In this document: positions 41,738 to 53,888 of the stretch, piece after piece
How positions within the stretch are numbered: the stretch's first letter is position 1
Layout: each line of letters begins with the position of its first letter
Source: Globisporangium splendens
Taxonomy: Eukaryota; Oomycota; Peronosporomycetes; Pythiales; Pythiaceae
Length of the DNA: 64,000 nt
Direction: 5' to 3'
Assembly (NCBI GenBank): GCA_006386115.1
Contig: VFIW01000012.1
Location: 893,128-957,127, forward strand
Notes under the pieces: model-generated
The model's database searches: none
Told to the model about the DNA's origin: nothing
The model's input: only the letters and a program-made list of their open reading frames with translations
Made by a program: the position numbers and the translations under genes

Positions 41738-42872
41738 ATGGCGATGCGGATGCGGCACCATGCGGCTGCGGTGCTGCGCCAATGCGCCGCGCGCGCTGCT
41801 GCTCCATCAACAGCCACCACCACCACTGCTACGCGTTCGCTTAGCGCTGCCGCGACTGGTCCACTGGGATCGGCCGCGGGCGAGCCGCAGAAGCGCGTGT
41901 TGTACGACACGCACATGCCCACGTCGCCCGTGCAGAAGGTCTTCTTGTCGGTGTTCTCGGCGTTGTCTGTGTTTGCGGACCCTGAACGCGGCGATATGCT
42001 CGCGTCGCTCGGGGAAGTCACCGGTGCGATTCGTGGTCATATCCTGTGGCGGTCATGGAAGGAGAGCGGAGCTCTGACAGCGTGTCTTTGTTGCCATATC
42101 TTGTGTGTTGCATTGGATGGGGAAATGCAAACGCTGTAGGTCGCGATGCCCTCCGCCAGGTGCACGCCAAGATGTGCTCGGATCCCGTGGGCGTCCGCAT
42201 CCTCACGGAGCGACCGAGTATCCGCAGTGACCGGATCGACATGACGTACTTGCGCGCGCTCCCGAAGCACACGTTTGGATACGTGTACTCGCAGTTCATG
42301 GACTCCCATGGGTACGAAATAGAGGGATCTACTGCTGCTCATATTGCATGAATGCATCTCTAACTGGTACATGTGTGTTCGCTTACCATTATTATGACAG
42401 CTTTGAAGCAGATGGACGTGCTTACGTCAAGTATGTTGACGACGAAGAGCTTGCGTACGTGATGAAGCGGCACCGCGAGCTGCACGACTTTTGGCACGTG
42501 CTATTTGGGCTCCCGCCCACGGTGTTTGGCGAGATCGCGCTCAAGTACGTCGAGCTCCTGCAGACGAAGCTGCCTGTGTGTGCGCTCAGTGGCTTCGTCG
42601 GACCACTGCGCTTAACGTCTGGTGAGTTAACCAGATGGCTTGCAGCTGTTGAAGGTGACCAAACGGAGCTAACGTGCGTGAGCTTTGTGCTTGATATTGC
42701 AGAGGAACGCCGCGTGCTTGTTCGTGATTACATTCCGTGGGCGAACCGCGCCGGCCGGAATGCGCACTTCCTGCTGAACGTGATGTATGAAGAGGAGTTT
42801 GAGACTCCGCTGGAGGAGCTGCGACAACGGCTCCGCATTGAAGTCGCACCTCCTGCGCCTCCCAGAGTGTGA
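41738..42872 (+). CDS. COQ4: COQ4, ubiquinone biosynthesis protein
   Basis: Four exons, 41738-42023, 42140-42311, 42401-42621 and 42703-42872, with GT-AG introns, encode about 282 residues. The Ala/Arg-rich N-terminus (MAMRMRHHAAAVLRQCAARA) is a typical mitochondrial presequence. The mature part starts with YDTHMPTSPVQKVFLSVFSA and contains the diagnostic zinc motif HDxxHx11E: His181, Asp182, His185 and Glu197 in LHDFWHVLFGLPPTVFGE. COQ4 organises the coenzyme Q biosynthetic complex on the matrix side of the inner membrane and has recently been linked to C1 decarboxylation/hydroxylation of the ring precursor. All joins keep conserved segments in frame, supporting the model. Confidence 0.93.
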
Positions 42873-43755
42873 AAAGAAAACGCAAAATGCTGGAAATATC
42901 AACGCTGCCGCCACCTATTCTATAAATCAGAGAAAAAGATTGTCAACGAAGGCGAGCAATTAATCTCACTAACGAAACCCATTTTTCGGCAACAGCCCCG
43001 TGACTGCGTCGTGATCGTGACATCTTTGATGATTTTGACGCATTCCCACTTGGCAATGAATTTTCGCCGCCAGCTCATGGCAGAGCAGCAGCTCACGGCC
43101 GTGATTTCTTCGACAGCAATGATTATCAACCCAGACCGCGAACAAATCTGATCGCCGTCCCCTGTTATGTGGCTGCCACTGTGTATTGATCATCTCGTGA
43201 GCTTGTTTCACCTGTTCTTGTCCATCGCGTCGACGAAGAAATCATTGATATTGCTGTGCCAGATACTTGAGGTGAAGCTCACAGCCACACTCTTCCTTCA
43301 ACTCAAGCACGTGGTGGCAAGTTCACGATAAAGAACGTACTGTCAGAATAAAAAGGATTGGAGTATTACATTGTGCATTATTCATACATGCATCTTAACC
43401 GGATTACCTTCATCGCTGAGCGCAGACTGGCTGCAATTTTTCGCTGTTTGAGTTCTCTTGCATGATGACCATCGAAATATTTGATCGGAGTTCCGCCTCG
43501 TTTGCTTCTGTTCGTTAATCGCATTCATCCTCAACCCTGTGCCACTGCAACTAGGCAATCACAAGCGTCTTCTGATCGGAAAAAGGGAGCATCTGCAGTA
43601 AAGAGCTCGTGGAATCGTCCAATTATTGGGGCTCACTGGGCTGGACTTGGTGAGAACCATTGGGGTATTTTGATTCCATGGGTGTGCTCGCTCTGCACCA
43701 GTTAATGCCTTGCTCAGTTCTTGATTCGTCACGAGCAAGCACATGCCCTTCAAAA
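42873..43755. other. Convergent intergenic region
   Basis: 0.9 kb between COQ4 and the disordered-protein gene. Only short, weak frames are present on the minus strand near 42969-43211. No gene or repeat is recognised. Confidence 0.4.
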
Positions 43756-46341
43756 TCACCGCCGCTCTAAAGCAAAGAGGTTGTAATCTTCCATTGAGGC
43801 GGCAGCGAGAGCAGCCAGCAGCGCGTCTGTCTCGTCCTGTTCACTTGGACGCGTGGGACTTGCAATTTGAACACGAGCAAAGTCTGACGTATCGTTTTCT
43901 TCGTTGTAGAAATCCAAGTGAGGCGGTTCTTCTCGCGCAGGTGCGGGAAAGGTTCTGTCATCCTCTTCGTTGTAGAAACCCAAGTGAGGAGATTCTTCTT
44001 GCGCAGGGGTGGACACCGTTCTGCTGTTCTCGCCATCATTGTAAAAATCTAGATAAGGTGGTTCTTTGTTCACTGGAGTTGCCGACATTCTGTCATCCTC
44101 TCCTCCATTGTAGAAGCCCAAGTGTGGCGGTTCTTCGTGCGCTGATACCGCTGTGCTTCTGCCACCCTCGTTGTCGCTTTCTTCGTCATCGGAAAGACTC
44201 AAGTGAGGTAGATCGTCATCGATTAACGCTGTGCTGCGTCTGGAATCACGGTCTTCGCTCAAGTGAGGCAAATAATCCTCGGTTAACGCTGTGCTGCGTC
44301 TGAGTTCATCGCCTTCGCAGTAAGGGTCCAAACGGAGCGGTTCTTCCTCGCGGAACAACATACTCGTTGTCTTGGCGCCTTCGTTCTTACTCTCCGCCTC
44401 AATGCAAGGCGGCAACTGAGGTAGCTCTTCTTCGATTCTTGGTGTGCTGCTGAGATCCAACTCGCTGATGCTCTCAACTCCACACACTCTTCTCTCGTCC
44501 TGTCGGAATACTGTCGGCGGCGACACAAACGGATTGAAATCCTGCTCGCGCTGGAAATCGTACGAATAATTCATGTCCATGATCCTGTTGGCACGCTTCG
44601 CGTTGAACTCCACCGTTGCACTGCCATTGACTGACGTTGATGCTTCTTTGCTTGGACTCGTACTGGCACTGGAGTGAAAACTGTCGTACATAGCAGCCGG
44701 GTAGGCAAAAGCGTCACTTGGCACTGGCTGCTGGAAGCCGCTGTTCGACAGCGAATGACTGCTAATCACACTGCTGCTGGGCGATTTGTCCGTACGTAGC
44801 TCCCCTGATGCATTTGTTTGCGCAACCCGCATCCGCTGCAGTCTCGAGCGCATCGATGGCTTGAACGCGTCGTATTTCGGAATGGCATCCAAATCCAGGC
44901 ATTCATATTCACCCAAGCTCACGGGGCTGTCCGGTTCATCAGGTACATCATCACGTAGATGCTGCGAACTGTCCGCCTCTGCATCATAAGTCGACAAATC
45001 CGGAATGCTGCTGCCACGCGATGACGGCTCCTGCGCAAGACTCGCAAGGCTGGATTCCAAGGAGTACTTGTCGACTGGCGCCTGGTACGAGACCGCGAAT
45101 GGATTCAATATGTCGTCATCGTAGTCTTCGTCTTCTTCGACAGTACTCGCACTTCTCGCTGCGTCCGATGCTTCATTTGTTGGCGTCACGGGCGTGTTTC
45201 CACCAGCACTCCTATTGTCTTCACTGGTATCTGAGGATGTCGACAGCACCAACGCAGTCTGCTCTTCATCTGAGCCTGTGAGTGATTCCCCGAATAGAGA
45301 CGGCGAAGCTGCCTTCTTCAGCGACTCGGTGCTTGAAGTCGTCGTGCTGCCAGCCAAAGAGTTTCTACTGCTACTGCTATTGTTCTGCGCTCTCGTAGCC
45401 TTGGTCGCTGGCTGTTGCGGACCTTTTCTCGTCTGGTTCCTCAGCACGACGGACGCGTCGATGTTGCGCAGGTACGCATCCAGTTCCTCTTTCGAGCCTT
45501 CACCGCCAAGTTTGCCTGTCATGGCAAATTCCACAAGCAGTCTACAGAACAGACGAAATGGATATAAAGACAAGTTAGTCCAATCGCAAGGAGCGACGCA
45601 GCTTAGTCAACAAGAACAAAACTTTACGTGTTTGCCAGGAGCACCAGTTCGTTGATCTGATGCAGTCGCTTTTCCATTTTCGAGTTCCAATCTTCCATTC
45701 CGACGACCCAGCGACCTGATATATTGATAGATGCCAAGCCACGCAGTGAGAATCGGACGAAATTTACAATATGAAGAGACCAAAAACACAGCGAACCTGC
45801 ATCGGCAACATACGCCAGACTCGACCTACACACATACGCATATTCGTTTAGCAAACCACAAATTATACGTGTCAGCAACCAACTGCCGATCCGTAAACTG
45901 GTTCCATACGATGGCGCAGCAAATAGACGTACTCCAGTTCATCGCGGACTTCATCGCGATACTCGTAGCACCGCGCAAACAACCGATTCGCGGTAATCGA
46001 CACCTCTTTTTGTACAGAAAATTCATTCGGCAGCGTGCTCGTATGAGTGCAATAGCCACAGCATCCGTCTCCGTCCTTGCAGAAGCGTTCCTACCTTTTG
46101 GTAAATTCGGCCGGACCCGCTGGAAAAACTTGTCATAGTAAATGACCTACAGCCATGCAAACATATAGCAGTAAGCAATTTGGCATATACACAATGCATA
46201 TTTATATACATGCATGCCAGCCCGCACTTTCTTCATGAAGGTCGCGACGTTGTCTTCGAGACCGAGGATGCCGCTCGCGACCGTCGAGACCGACTTGGAG
46301 ATGCTCGTGAGCGTCTGCGTGTGTCCGAACCACACGGCCAT
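43756..46341 (-). CDS. Five-exon gene: helical N-terminus, long disordered region with NPF motifs and C-terminal repeats
   Basis: The proposed exons are 46341-46228, 46146-46095, 46005-45880, 45715-45628 and 45541-43756, giving about 721 residues with frame kept at every join. The third intron's donor is weak, so that join is least certain. The first ~125 residues look folded and helical (MAVWFGHTQTLTSISKSV, YEYRDEVRDELEYVYLLRHR, MEKRLHQINELVLLANT). The rest is acidic, Ser-rich and disordered, with two NPF tripeptides (LNPFAV, FNPFVS) of the kind bound by EH domains. The C-terminal ~170 residues hold about nine diverged repeats around E-P-HL-FYN or D-LPHLS. I recognise no family. A scaffold or endocytic adaptor is a reasonable guess. 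Confidence 0.65.
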
Positions 46342-49300
46342 GCTCGCTGCTGCTGACGGTGATATAGAGGGAGAATAAGCTGCTGGGGCTTCCAACGAGA
46401 CGCGAACGCAGGAAGGAAGGAGAACTGCGCTTGGAGCGTGACTTTATGTGTGAAGTTTTTTCTTCTCTTTCGCCTTTTCTAGGATGAAGCTGGAGAAAGC
46501 GTTATCCTCGTTCTAGTTCAACCTATAGAAAGAGAAGATTCAAATGAAGCTTTATAGATTGAACTATAGGAATGACTTTATAGGTTGGCGTGAACTGTAG
46601 CTCTGACCTTGAACTTGAACCTTGAAAGTGGTCGGAATGTCGATTGAAACCTCTATAGATCTGCTGTTGAGCTCTTCGCCATCTTGACCTCTTTATATAG
46701 TGTAACCAGACTTTTTAAGAGGTTTATGGTGACGAGCAAACAACAACAAGTCACAAAAAAGCTGCACTTGGGTGTGCTCTCTCCTGTCTCATGCCTCCAC
46801 GCAACGCCAACTTCCGCTTGCTGCTTGCAAGAGCAAGACCAACCATAGGTTCGACTGCAAGTGACCGCATGAGAGGATGACGGCGCCTGGAGTCATCAGC
46901 AATAAGTTCTATACTCAGCTACAGCTTTGCTCATGGCGTGCTGAAACTGGATTTCAAAATGCAATGGAGACAAATGCCGAAATGGAGTGAAAGAGCCTGC
47001 AAACAAGCCATCGTCCACCGACGCTGGGCATAGAAGCGCACCTTTGTCTGGCGCTTGCATCGTTCCACAGCATGGCTGTCGCAGGCGTTGCACGCTTGCA
47101 TACCTGACGGAAAAGCCATCGCCATCAACCTTTTTATCGGTGGGGCTTCTTTGAGACCTGAGCGCTCACTGTCTTGCAGACTGTATGTGAATAACCTGTG
47201 TGCCCAAGACACCACGGATTTCATACCGGCTCCTGTATCAGCAACCTTCACAACCGTGCGCGAATGCCATCCATGTTGCAAGCAAAGGGCCAGCGCGCTG
47301 TTCAGACATCTAACCTTCTAAAAGAACCTTGTCAGAGCCATTCTGACACTGAATGGCTTGCGAGTGGATGGGCAAACTACCTCATGGTTAACTCATCAGC
47401 GGAACTGCACCAAATGGACGAGCGATAGTTCAGCAAGTGCCTTCGACAACCACACACACGAGGACGTCAACGAAAATGCGCACGACGCACGCTTCCCTGG
47501 TCTACAGCGGTACTGACGTCCATACAGTACGATCAGACAGGAAGGGAGGGAACGCGCACGGTCCATGATCTCAACAATTTCAGGCACGACTATCGACGGC
47601 TGGCTGGTCTCGCCAACGCTGTCGAACTTCTATTGCTGATAGGCAGGCAAACACCCACATCTGCGACTCGTGTGCATTCCTACACTACGCAATGCGAGGC
47701 ACTTGATGCACAGCCACACACACTCGTACAAAATCTGCAGTGAGCAACATGGCAGCAAAAGACATCGAATCTCCCAATATGCAACAGGTACGTGCTTCGC
47801 AAGAGAAGACAGCCGAAGAGCAGGTATTGAATGCGAGGGCCATCACTCGCTCGTACAGTATTCTGGAACGCGTGTTCTCAATCAGTTGGGGCAGTGCAAC
47901 ATTGAGCCGAGGTAGGTACCAGATTCGCTTATTTGGTGCAATCCGTTGAGCGCGTCAACAACCAACAACGCACGCATCCCAGAGCGACAGCACGGAGCCA
48001 TGGCGTCCTGAGCCAGCGCCGCGATTCTGCATCCCCACGATTTGCTTGTTTTGACGTATGACGTGAACCGCATGATGCATCCATGGCGTGCGGTGACGGT
48101 CAGCGCAGGTCAACAAGAGATTGCCACGGCGGATTTGAAGCACGCGCGCTCTCTTGCTTGCGCATTTTGATACAGTTAACCTCGGAGAGAGATCATAGAG
48201 CAACAGAGAGCTCAATAGAGCAGATCAGGCGGCTCTATACCCGACACCCACGCGGCCTATCTCTAGCACGACCACCGCCAGCTGGAGACCAGGATAGTCC
48301 AAATGTATCAGAAGTCCGCTGAGCGGACCCGAAACTGAACATCCCTGCAGAATTGATCTCCTGTACAAATGGATACGCATTAGACATGGAGGGCGAGTTT
48401 GACAAATCTAAAAGGGAAATCCTTTGGTTTCGATGCATATATTAATATGACAACCTTCTATAACTTATATCCTTTGACTTGGAGCGAACCGAAACGGCCA
48501 AGAGACCTCCAGTTTGGCAGTTTGGAGCAACGCAGGCGCGGATCGGTTGAGAAGAGCGAGTTGGACCCCATTCGGCGTTGGATTTGGCTCGCGGGAGTAT
48601 GCAATCCGTCGTCGTCTGCCGTTGCACAATAGCTCCAGAGCACAGTGTCGTAAAGAATTCAAAGTTTTTCAATTCGGGGTTTCAGGTTTCTGCGAAAACA
48701 CCAGTTGCCCCTGTTTTCCTCGATTGCTCCAGCGCGTAGGGGTGCCCGACATAGCGTTATTCTGTGTTTCTGTGGCTCTGCGGGCTTCAGCCGCAAATGC
48801 AGATGCCACCTGGCGCACTAGGACTGTGGAGCCGCCCAAGCATGCGATTTCGTTAGGGTTGTCCTTTTCTGTGGCAATCGTGCTATATGTTCTATCCACA
48901 CAGAGTTCTTTCTGCAATGCAGCGAGCAATTGTTTCTAAATGGGACGCCATGGATTCTGTGAATCATGGCGCCATTCGTGGCTCGTTCATCTTTTCAGGC
49001 CATTTCGTGGTGTGTGTCAGGAAGTCTTGAAAAAAAGCTTGAAGAGACTCGAGGGGCATGTGGTACTGTTGCACATCACGACCTCTATAACTTCCTGCAG
49101 TCTTCCGAAATAATGATATTCCAAATACTCAGAAATACCTTCTTATAGTCTCTAAACACGCAAACGCTGACTTGGTGTAGTGGATGAGCCCTTCCCGACA
49201 ACACGAAGGGGTCAGGTGGATAGGGATCGCGGCGCCCATCCCCCGCCTCAAATAATCGCTGCCTGTTCCCGCCCGATCAAGTCAGTTCTATGCAGGGCTT

Positions 49301-49598
49301 TCAACTGGCAAGAGCTGCGCTGCGCTGCGCCAGCAAGAGCTCATTTGGGTTTCCAAGACCAAGGTCTCATTCCACGGACTCTGTGGGGGAAAAGCGCGTC
49401 TGTCTGGCTGTCTGCTGTGCCGTCGTCCCCAGGTTTCCTTGAACGTTTCACGATCCTCTGTAAAAGCAACGCGCAGCCGCAGTTGCGTCAGTGGCCAGCA
49501 GCTCAACTGGTGTCATCGTGCTCCAAGACGCCTTCCCCCTTTCTCTCTCCGCGTTTTCTCGTTCAGGCAGGTTCATCCGCAGTAGCCATTCTTCCCAG
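46342..49598. other. Gene-poor intergenic region with transposon-like motifs
   Basis: 3.3 kb with no convincing gene on either strand. It holds several AACCTCTATA-like motifs (46648-46660, 46686-46700, 49080-49092) and a TATAG-rich stretch at 46520-46590, resembling degraded MITEs. A GC-rich patch lies at 48480-48650. The right end should contain the BT1 transporter promoter. Confidence 0.4.
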
Positions 49599-51293
49599 AT
49601 GTCCAACCATAAAGAGAGCTCGTTCTTCGTCAACAACTCGACGCGCTCCGACGTGGACGCGCAGTTCAACATGCTCGAGGCGCCGCACGCGACCTCGGGC
49701 GACGACTACGACGCCAGCAACAACCGCTTCGTGGCCGGGAACAAGTTCTTCAACTACCAGCAGTTCGGCGCGCTGCGCGACGGCGGCGGCGTCAAGCTCT
49801 TCTCGAGGGACTACTGTGGCATCCTGTTCGCGACCGCCGGCTCCAGTTTCATCTACGCGATCCTGCGCTACTGCATGCGTCCGACGCTCATGAACTTCCT
49901 GGAGCTTCACATCAAGGAGTCGTCGGCGGTCACCGAGTGTCTGCTGAGTATCCCGACGTGTCTGAGTCTGTTCATGGGACTCATCTCCGACATCTACCCG
50001 ATCGGCGGCTACCGTCGCAAGTCGTACATGATCGTCGGCATGATGCTCAGTTTCTGCTCGAACATGGGACTCGCGATCCTCACGGCGACCATCGACCCGC
50101 ACAACGCCTCCGTGGATACCCGCACCTCGTACATCGCGTACTACATGGCGTTGATCATGGGCGCAACGTTCGGCACCATGTTTTCCAAGATCGCCACTGA
50201 CTCGCGCGTGATCGAGTTGTCGCAGCGAGAGCCACTGACGACGCGCGGCGCTCTGCAGATCGACTACCTCATCTTCCGGTCCACGATCGAGTGCATTGCG
50301 AGCTGGGTCACGGCGCTGCTCGTGACGTACGACAAGACCCAGGGCCAGTACACGTTCCACCAATTCGAGCCGTTCTACGGCTACGCAGCGCTTGCATTCG
50401 TGAGTCTCATCCCTGTGCCGTTCGTGCTGCGCAACTGCACAGAAGCGACGGTGTTCCAGGCCGAAGCCGACGCGATGAGCACGATGGCGTCGCAGGGGGT
50501 CTTCGGGAGTCCGAAGATCAGCGCCATGGACCGCGTCCGCGCGTTCGTCCGTATGTGCCAGCAGCGCGCCGTGTGGCAGATCGTGCTCTTCCTCACGATC
50601 GTGCTCGCCGCGACACGGTTCTACTTCACCAATGCCAATCGATCCCTCAAGAAGCTCGCGGCGCTGGACGCCGAGGCAAGCCTCCGCTCGGACGCGCTCA
50701 AGTACTTTGCTGTCATCGGCATCATGGTCTGGTGGAAGGTCTCGTGGTCCAACAGCTCGTGGCGACGATGCATGTTCCTGGCGGTGTTCGCGCTCGTGTT
50801 CCTCGAGACGGTGCGTGCGCTGCTGATGATCTACGTGCCGTCGATCCGCGGGCAAGTGCTCTACGACGTCATGGGCTGCTTCACGGGTCTCTTTGACGGG
50901 CTCATCAACATTTTCTCGTTCATCCCCGCGACCGAGATCGCCGAGAACGGCGCTGAAGGCGCGACCATCGGGCTGTTCTTGGCGTTCCGAAGCATTCTCG
51001 CCGTGTCGATGCGCACGATCAGCGAGAACATCATGACGACCAAGGTGACCTCGGACGACGAAGGCAAACTGACGCTGCTGCTCATGATCACGTACGCCGT
51101 GCACGCGCTCGCGTTCCTTGGCGTGCTGCTGCTGCCGCGCCAGAAGCTCGACGCACAGCAGCTCCGTGTCTATGGCGGCTACAGCAAGATGGCGTGCGGT
51201 GTGCTCATCGTCATCTTCCTGCTCTCGTTCAGCTACGCCATGACCCAGAACCTCAGCGCCATGATCTCTATGGCCAACGGCAAGGGCACCTAA
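49599..51293 (+). CDS. BT1/folate-biopterin family membrane transporter
   Basis: The ATG at 49599 gives 564 residues; the frame is open upstream without a Met. A polar ~65-residue N-terminus precedes about twelve hydrophobic segments. The signature loop LISDIYPIGGYRRKSYMIVG near residue 130 matches the BT1/FBT family motif (D-PI-GYRRK-Y), a branch of the major facilitator superfamily that moves folates or biopterins in trypanosomatids, cyanobacteria and plants. Oomycetes carry many paralogues, so the substrate of this member is uncertain. Late segments (GLFDGLINIFSFIPATEIAE, GLFLAFRSI) fit the second MFS half. No intron is needed. Confidence 0.87.
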   Translation: MSNHKESSFFVNNSTRSDVDAQFNMLEAPHATSGDDYDASNNRFVAGNKFFNYQQFGALRDGGGVKLFSRDYCGILFATAGSSFIYAILRYCMRPTLMNFLELHIKESSAVTECLLSIPTCLSLFMGLISDIYPIGGYRRKSYMIVGMMLSFCSNMGLAILTATIDPHNASVDTRTSYIAYYMALIMGATFGTMFSKIATDSRVIELSQREPLTTRGALQIDYLIFRSTIECIASWVTALLVTYDKTQGQYTFHQFEPFYGYAALAFVSLIPVPFVLRNCTEATVFQAEADAMSTMASQGVFGSPKISAMDRVRAFVRMCQQRAVWQIVLFLTIVLAATRFYFTNANRSLKKLAALDAEASLRSDALKYFAVIGIMVWWKVSWSNSSWRRCMFLAVFALVFLETVRALLMIYVPSIRGQVLYDVMGCFTGLFDGLINIFSFIPATEIAENGAEGATIGLFLAFRSILAVSMRTISENIMTTKVTSDDEGKLTLLLMITYAVHALAFLGVLLLPRQKLDAQQLRVYGGYSKMACGVLIVIFLLSFSYAMTQNLSAMISMANGKGT

Positions 51294-51761
51294 GCCTTGG
51301 CTCAGCAGTAGGATGACAGAGTATGGATACAACCGGCCAATGTGTGAATTTCGTTATTTAAGCAAATGCGTGTGCATGAATGAATACAAAAGGAAATCTC
51401 GGTTTGTTTCTCCTTGAATGTTTGAGTCGCGCGTGTGGATGTTTCTCATTCTCTTTCATTGTTGAGTCAGTGTCATCACTGGTGTGTTGCCATTCTAGCA
51501 TCTTCAGTAACGCCATTGCAAGGGCATCAAGCCTCCAGGGCTTATGAGTCAGCACTGATGACTCATCAGGTTGCTCACCTCCTCTTGCTCGACAAAGAGG
51601 AGACGGAAGATGCCAAATCACTCGTATTTCTCTGCCAGAATTGGTTATTCGTGTGGGACCAATGTGTCGGCTTAATCTTCGTTCTTGTCTTTGATTCTGT
51701 ATGGCTCCATCTAGCTCTCTTACTCCCGTCGAATACAAAAGTGTATCACTTTCGAGCTTGT

Positions 51762-53888
51762 TTACACGCTGTTGGGCTGGAACGCGGTGGTCGGCGACGA
51801 GTCCACGACGACGTCGTCATCGACGCCTGTGCTTTGGCCAGATCCCGAGTTCGCCTTAGCGGTCTCCTGCTCCTGCACGCGCCTCTGTCGCTGTCGGTAC
51901 CACCGGAACGCAAACGCGGCGAGACCAATGAGAGCGAGCAGGAAGAGCACGAGGAACACCACGAACGCGGCCTTGTAGCTCGTGCCGCTGTTGTTGCTGC
52001 TGCTGCTAGCTCCACCGTCGCTGCTTCTGCTGCTCAGCGATGCGTCGAACGTGCCGTCAAACGCGTCGCTCGTGCTGAGCAATTCCACTGCAGTGTCTTC
52101 GTCGACTTCAAAGCTGATCGCCGGCATCGTGGCCACACAGGACTTGTCCAACTTCGAGAGATCGCCCTCGTTCTTCACGTACGAGAGCAAGATCTCCATG
52201 CCGCACGTGATGGTCTTGTCCTCATCGCCTTGCGGTGTGGTCCACAGCGTGCCGTGCGTCGCGTGCTCGAACGTGATGAGCTCCTTGGCCGTGCCGTCAA
52301 GCGCTGCGAGCAGGTGCTCGGCGTACTTGTGCGGGGTTTGCGGGTCCATCTTGGAGCTCATGAGCAGCACGCTCGTGTCGTTGGGAATCTCGGCCGCGAC
52401 GTTCCAGTACTCGTCCTTCTTGTACACGAGTGGCGACGCGCTGTACGAACTCACATTGAGCGCATCGCACGTCGTCGACTGCTCCTTGGAGAACGCGCAG
52501 TACGTCGGCACCGTGCCGGATGTACCACCATTGCAAATGATCGCGTCCGTGAACCGCTTGAGCATGACCGAGACCGACGGCTCGGGCGACTCCCACATCT
52601 CGGAGAACACGATCAGGTAGTACAGAAGCGTGGACTCGAACGCCGAGTCCTCGTACGTGGGAGACAGCACGGACGACGACACGTTAAAGTAGTGCGTCAG
52701 CACCGCGGTGTCGGCTTTATTACATCGGCTGAGACGGTACGCGAGCACGGGGATCAGCGAACGTGTGCTCTCACTCTGGAACAGGCTGCCGAGGCTGCGG
52801 CGCAGCGTGTACGAGGCAGGCTCGACGGCCGTGCCAGGCTCGCCCGAGGTCACGTCCCGCACGAGCGCCGCGCACGTCGAGTCGGGCTTGGCGTCAAAAT
52901 TGTCGATGATGCTTTGCAGCGTGTCGGCGAGACTCGTGGTCGAGAATCGCGCCGCGCATGTCGCGTCCTTGGCGCAGAACGTCATGTAGTAGTCGCCGAT
53001 CTCGCCGAAATCGGCATCCCACATTGAGAAATACTCGAAATTCTTGAGATCCGAGCCCGATGACGTCGCGATGCCGTCGAGAATGTACCCCGAGATGTCG
53101 GCGTTCTTCAAGTGCATGAGACGTTCCACGAGCGCCGTACCGTAGCTCACACCGTACACGAACGTCTTACCGGTGCTACCCTGATACGTCGAGATGAACG
53201 TCGACAGGTCCGTCGCGGCCGTCGTGACTGAGAACGCCGCCATATCGCTGCCGTACTTGGTCTCAAGGTCCTTGGCGCAGTCCGGGACTTCGGTCACGTC
53301 GATGTCGCTGCCCGATGGGGATCCGCTCGTCGTAGCCTGCGCGGCGAGACAGTTTAAGAGCGTACTTCGTCCCGTGCCGCGATGGTCCATCGTGTACACG
53401 TTCACCTTGCCGTTCATCTGCTCGCGGAACGAAATCATCGCCGATTCCACTACACAACAGAATCACAGAACACATGAGCTCAGCATTGTTAGCGTAGCTC
53501 CTCGTTTTCCATTGCATCACGTACTTGCAGTGGAGCCAGCGCCCGGTCCGCCCTGAAGGAACCAGACGTTCGGCATGCTGTCGGCGTCGTCGACGGCGGG
53601 GATGCGCTTCACGAACACCTCGACCGTGCGGTCCTTCGCGTCCGAACAGATGCCCGAGTAGCAGAGCGGCGCCGTGTACACCGCGCACTCGGCGTCCTTG
53701 AGCGTCTCGCCGTTCGCGTCGTCGGCGAACGTGAACTCGGTGCACGCGTACCATCCGTTGAGGCTCGACGCGGTCGTCGTGGCATTGGAGTTGCTTGTGG
53801 AGTTGGACCGAGAGGTCACGCTCGTCTGTGCGCGCGCGCCGCCAGCGAGCAGCACGGCCGCGAACGCAGCGGCGACGTGTACGTGCAT
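51762..53888 (-). CDS. Secreted, membrane-anchored S33-family serine peptidase/alpha-beta hydrolase
   Basis: Two exons, 53888-53525 and 53449-51762 (75-bp GT-AG intron, phase 1), encode about 683 residues. A signal peptide (MHVHVAAAFAAVLLAGGARA) is followed by an Asn/Ser/Thr-rich glycosylated segment. The oxyanion motif WFLQGGPGAGS lies just before the intron and DHRGTGRS just after. The nucleophile is Ser223 in YGVSYG, the acid Asp490 in SSKMDPQTP, and the base His520 in HATHG. The C-terminus has one transmembrane helix (FVVFLVLFLLALIGLAAFAF) and a basic cytosolic tail. The full triad supports activity as a prolyl/tripeptidyl aminopeptidase-like ectoenzyme facing outside. The inverted broken copies at 55.2-57.8 kb are paralogues. 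Confidence 0.88.

Noticed and set aside
49563..51332. 589-residue minus-strand ORF
   Set aside because: It lies antisense to the BT1 transporter, is dominated by Arg, His and Glu typical of mirror frames of GC-rich codons, and shows no domain.
51435..53027. 530-residue plus-strand ORF
   Set aside because: Antisense shadow of the S33 peptidase, rich in Arg/Val/His, without recognisable motifs.
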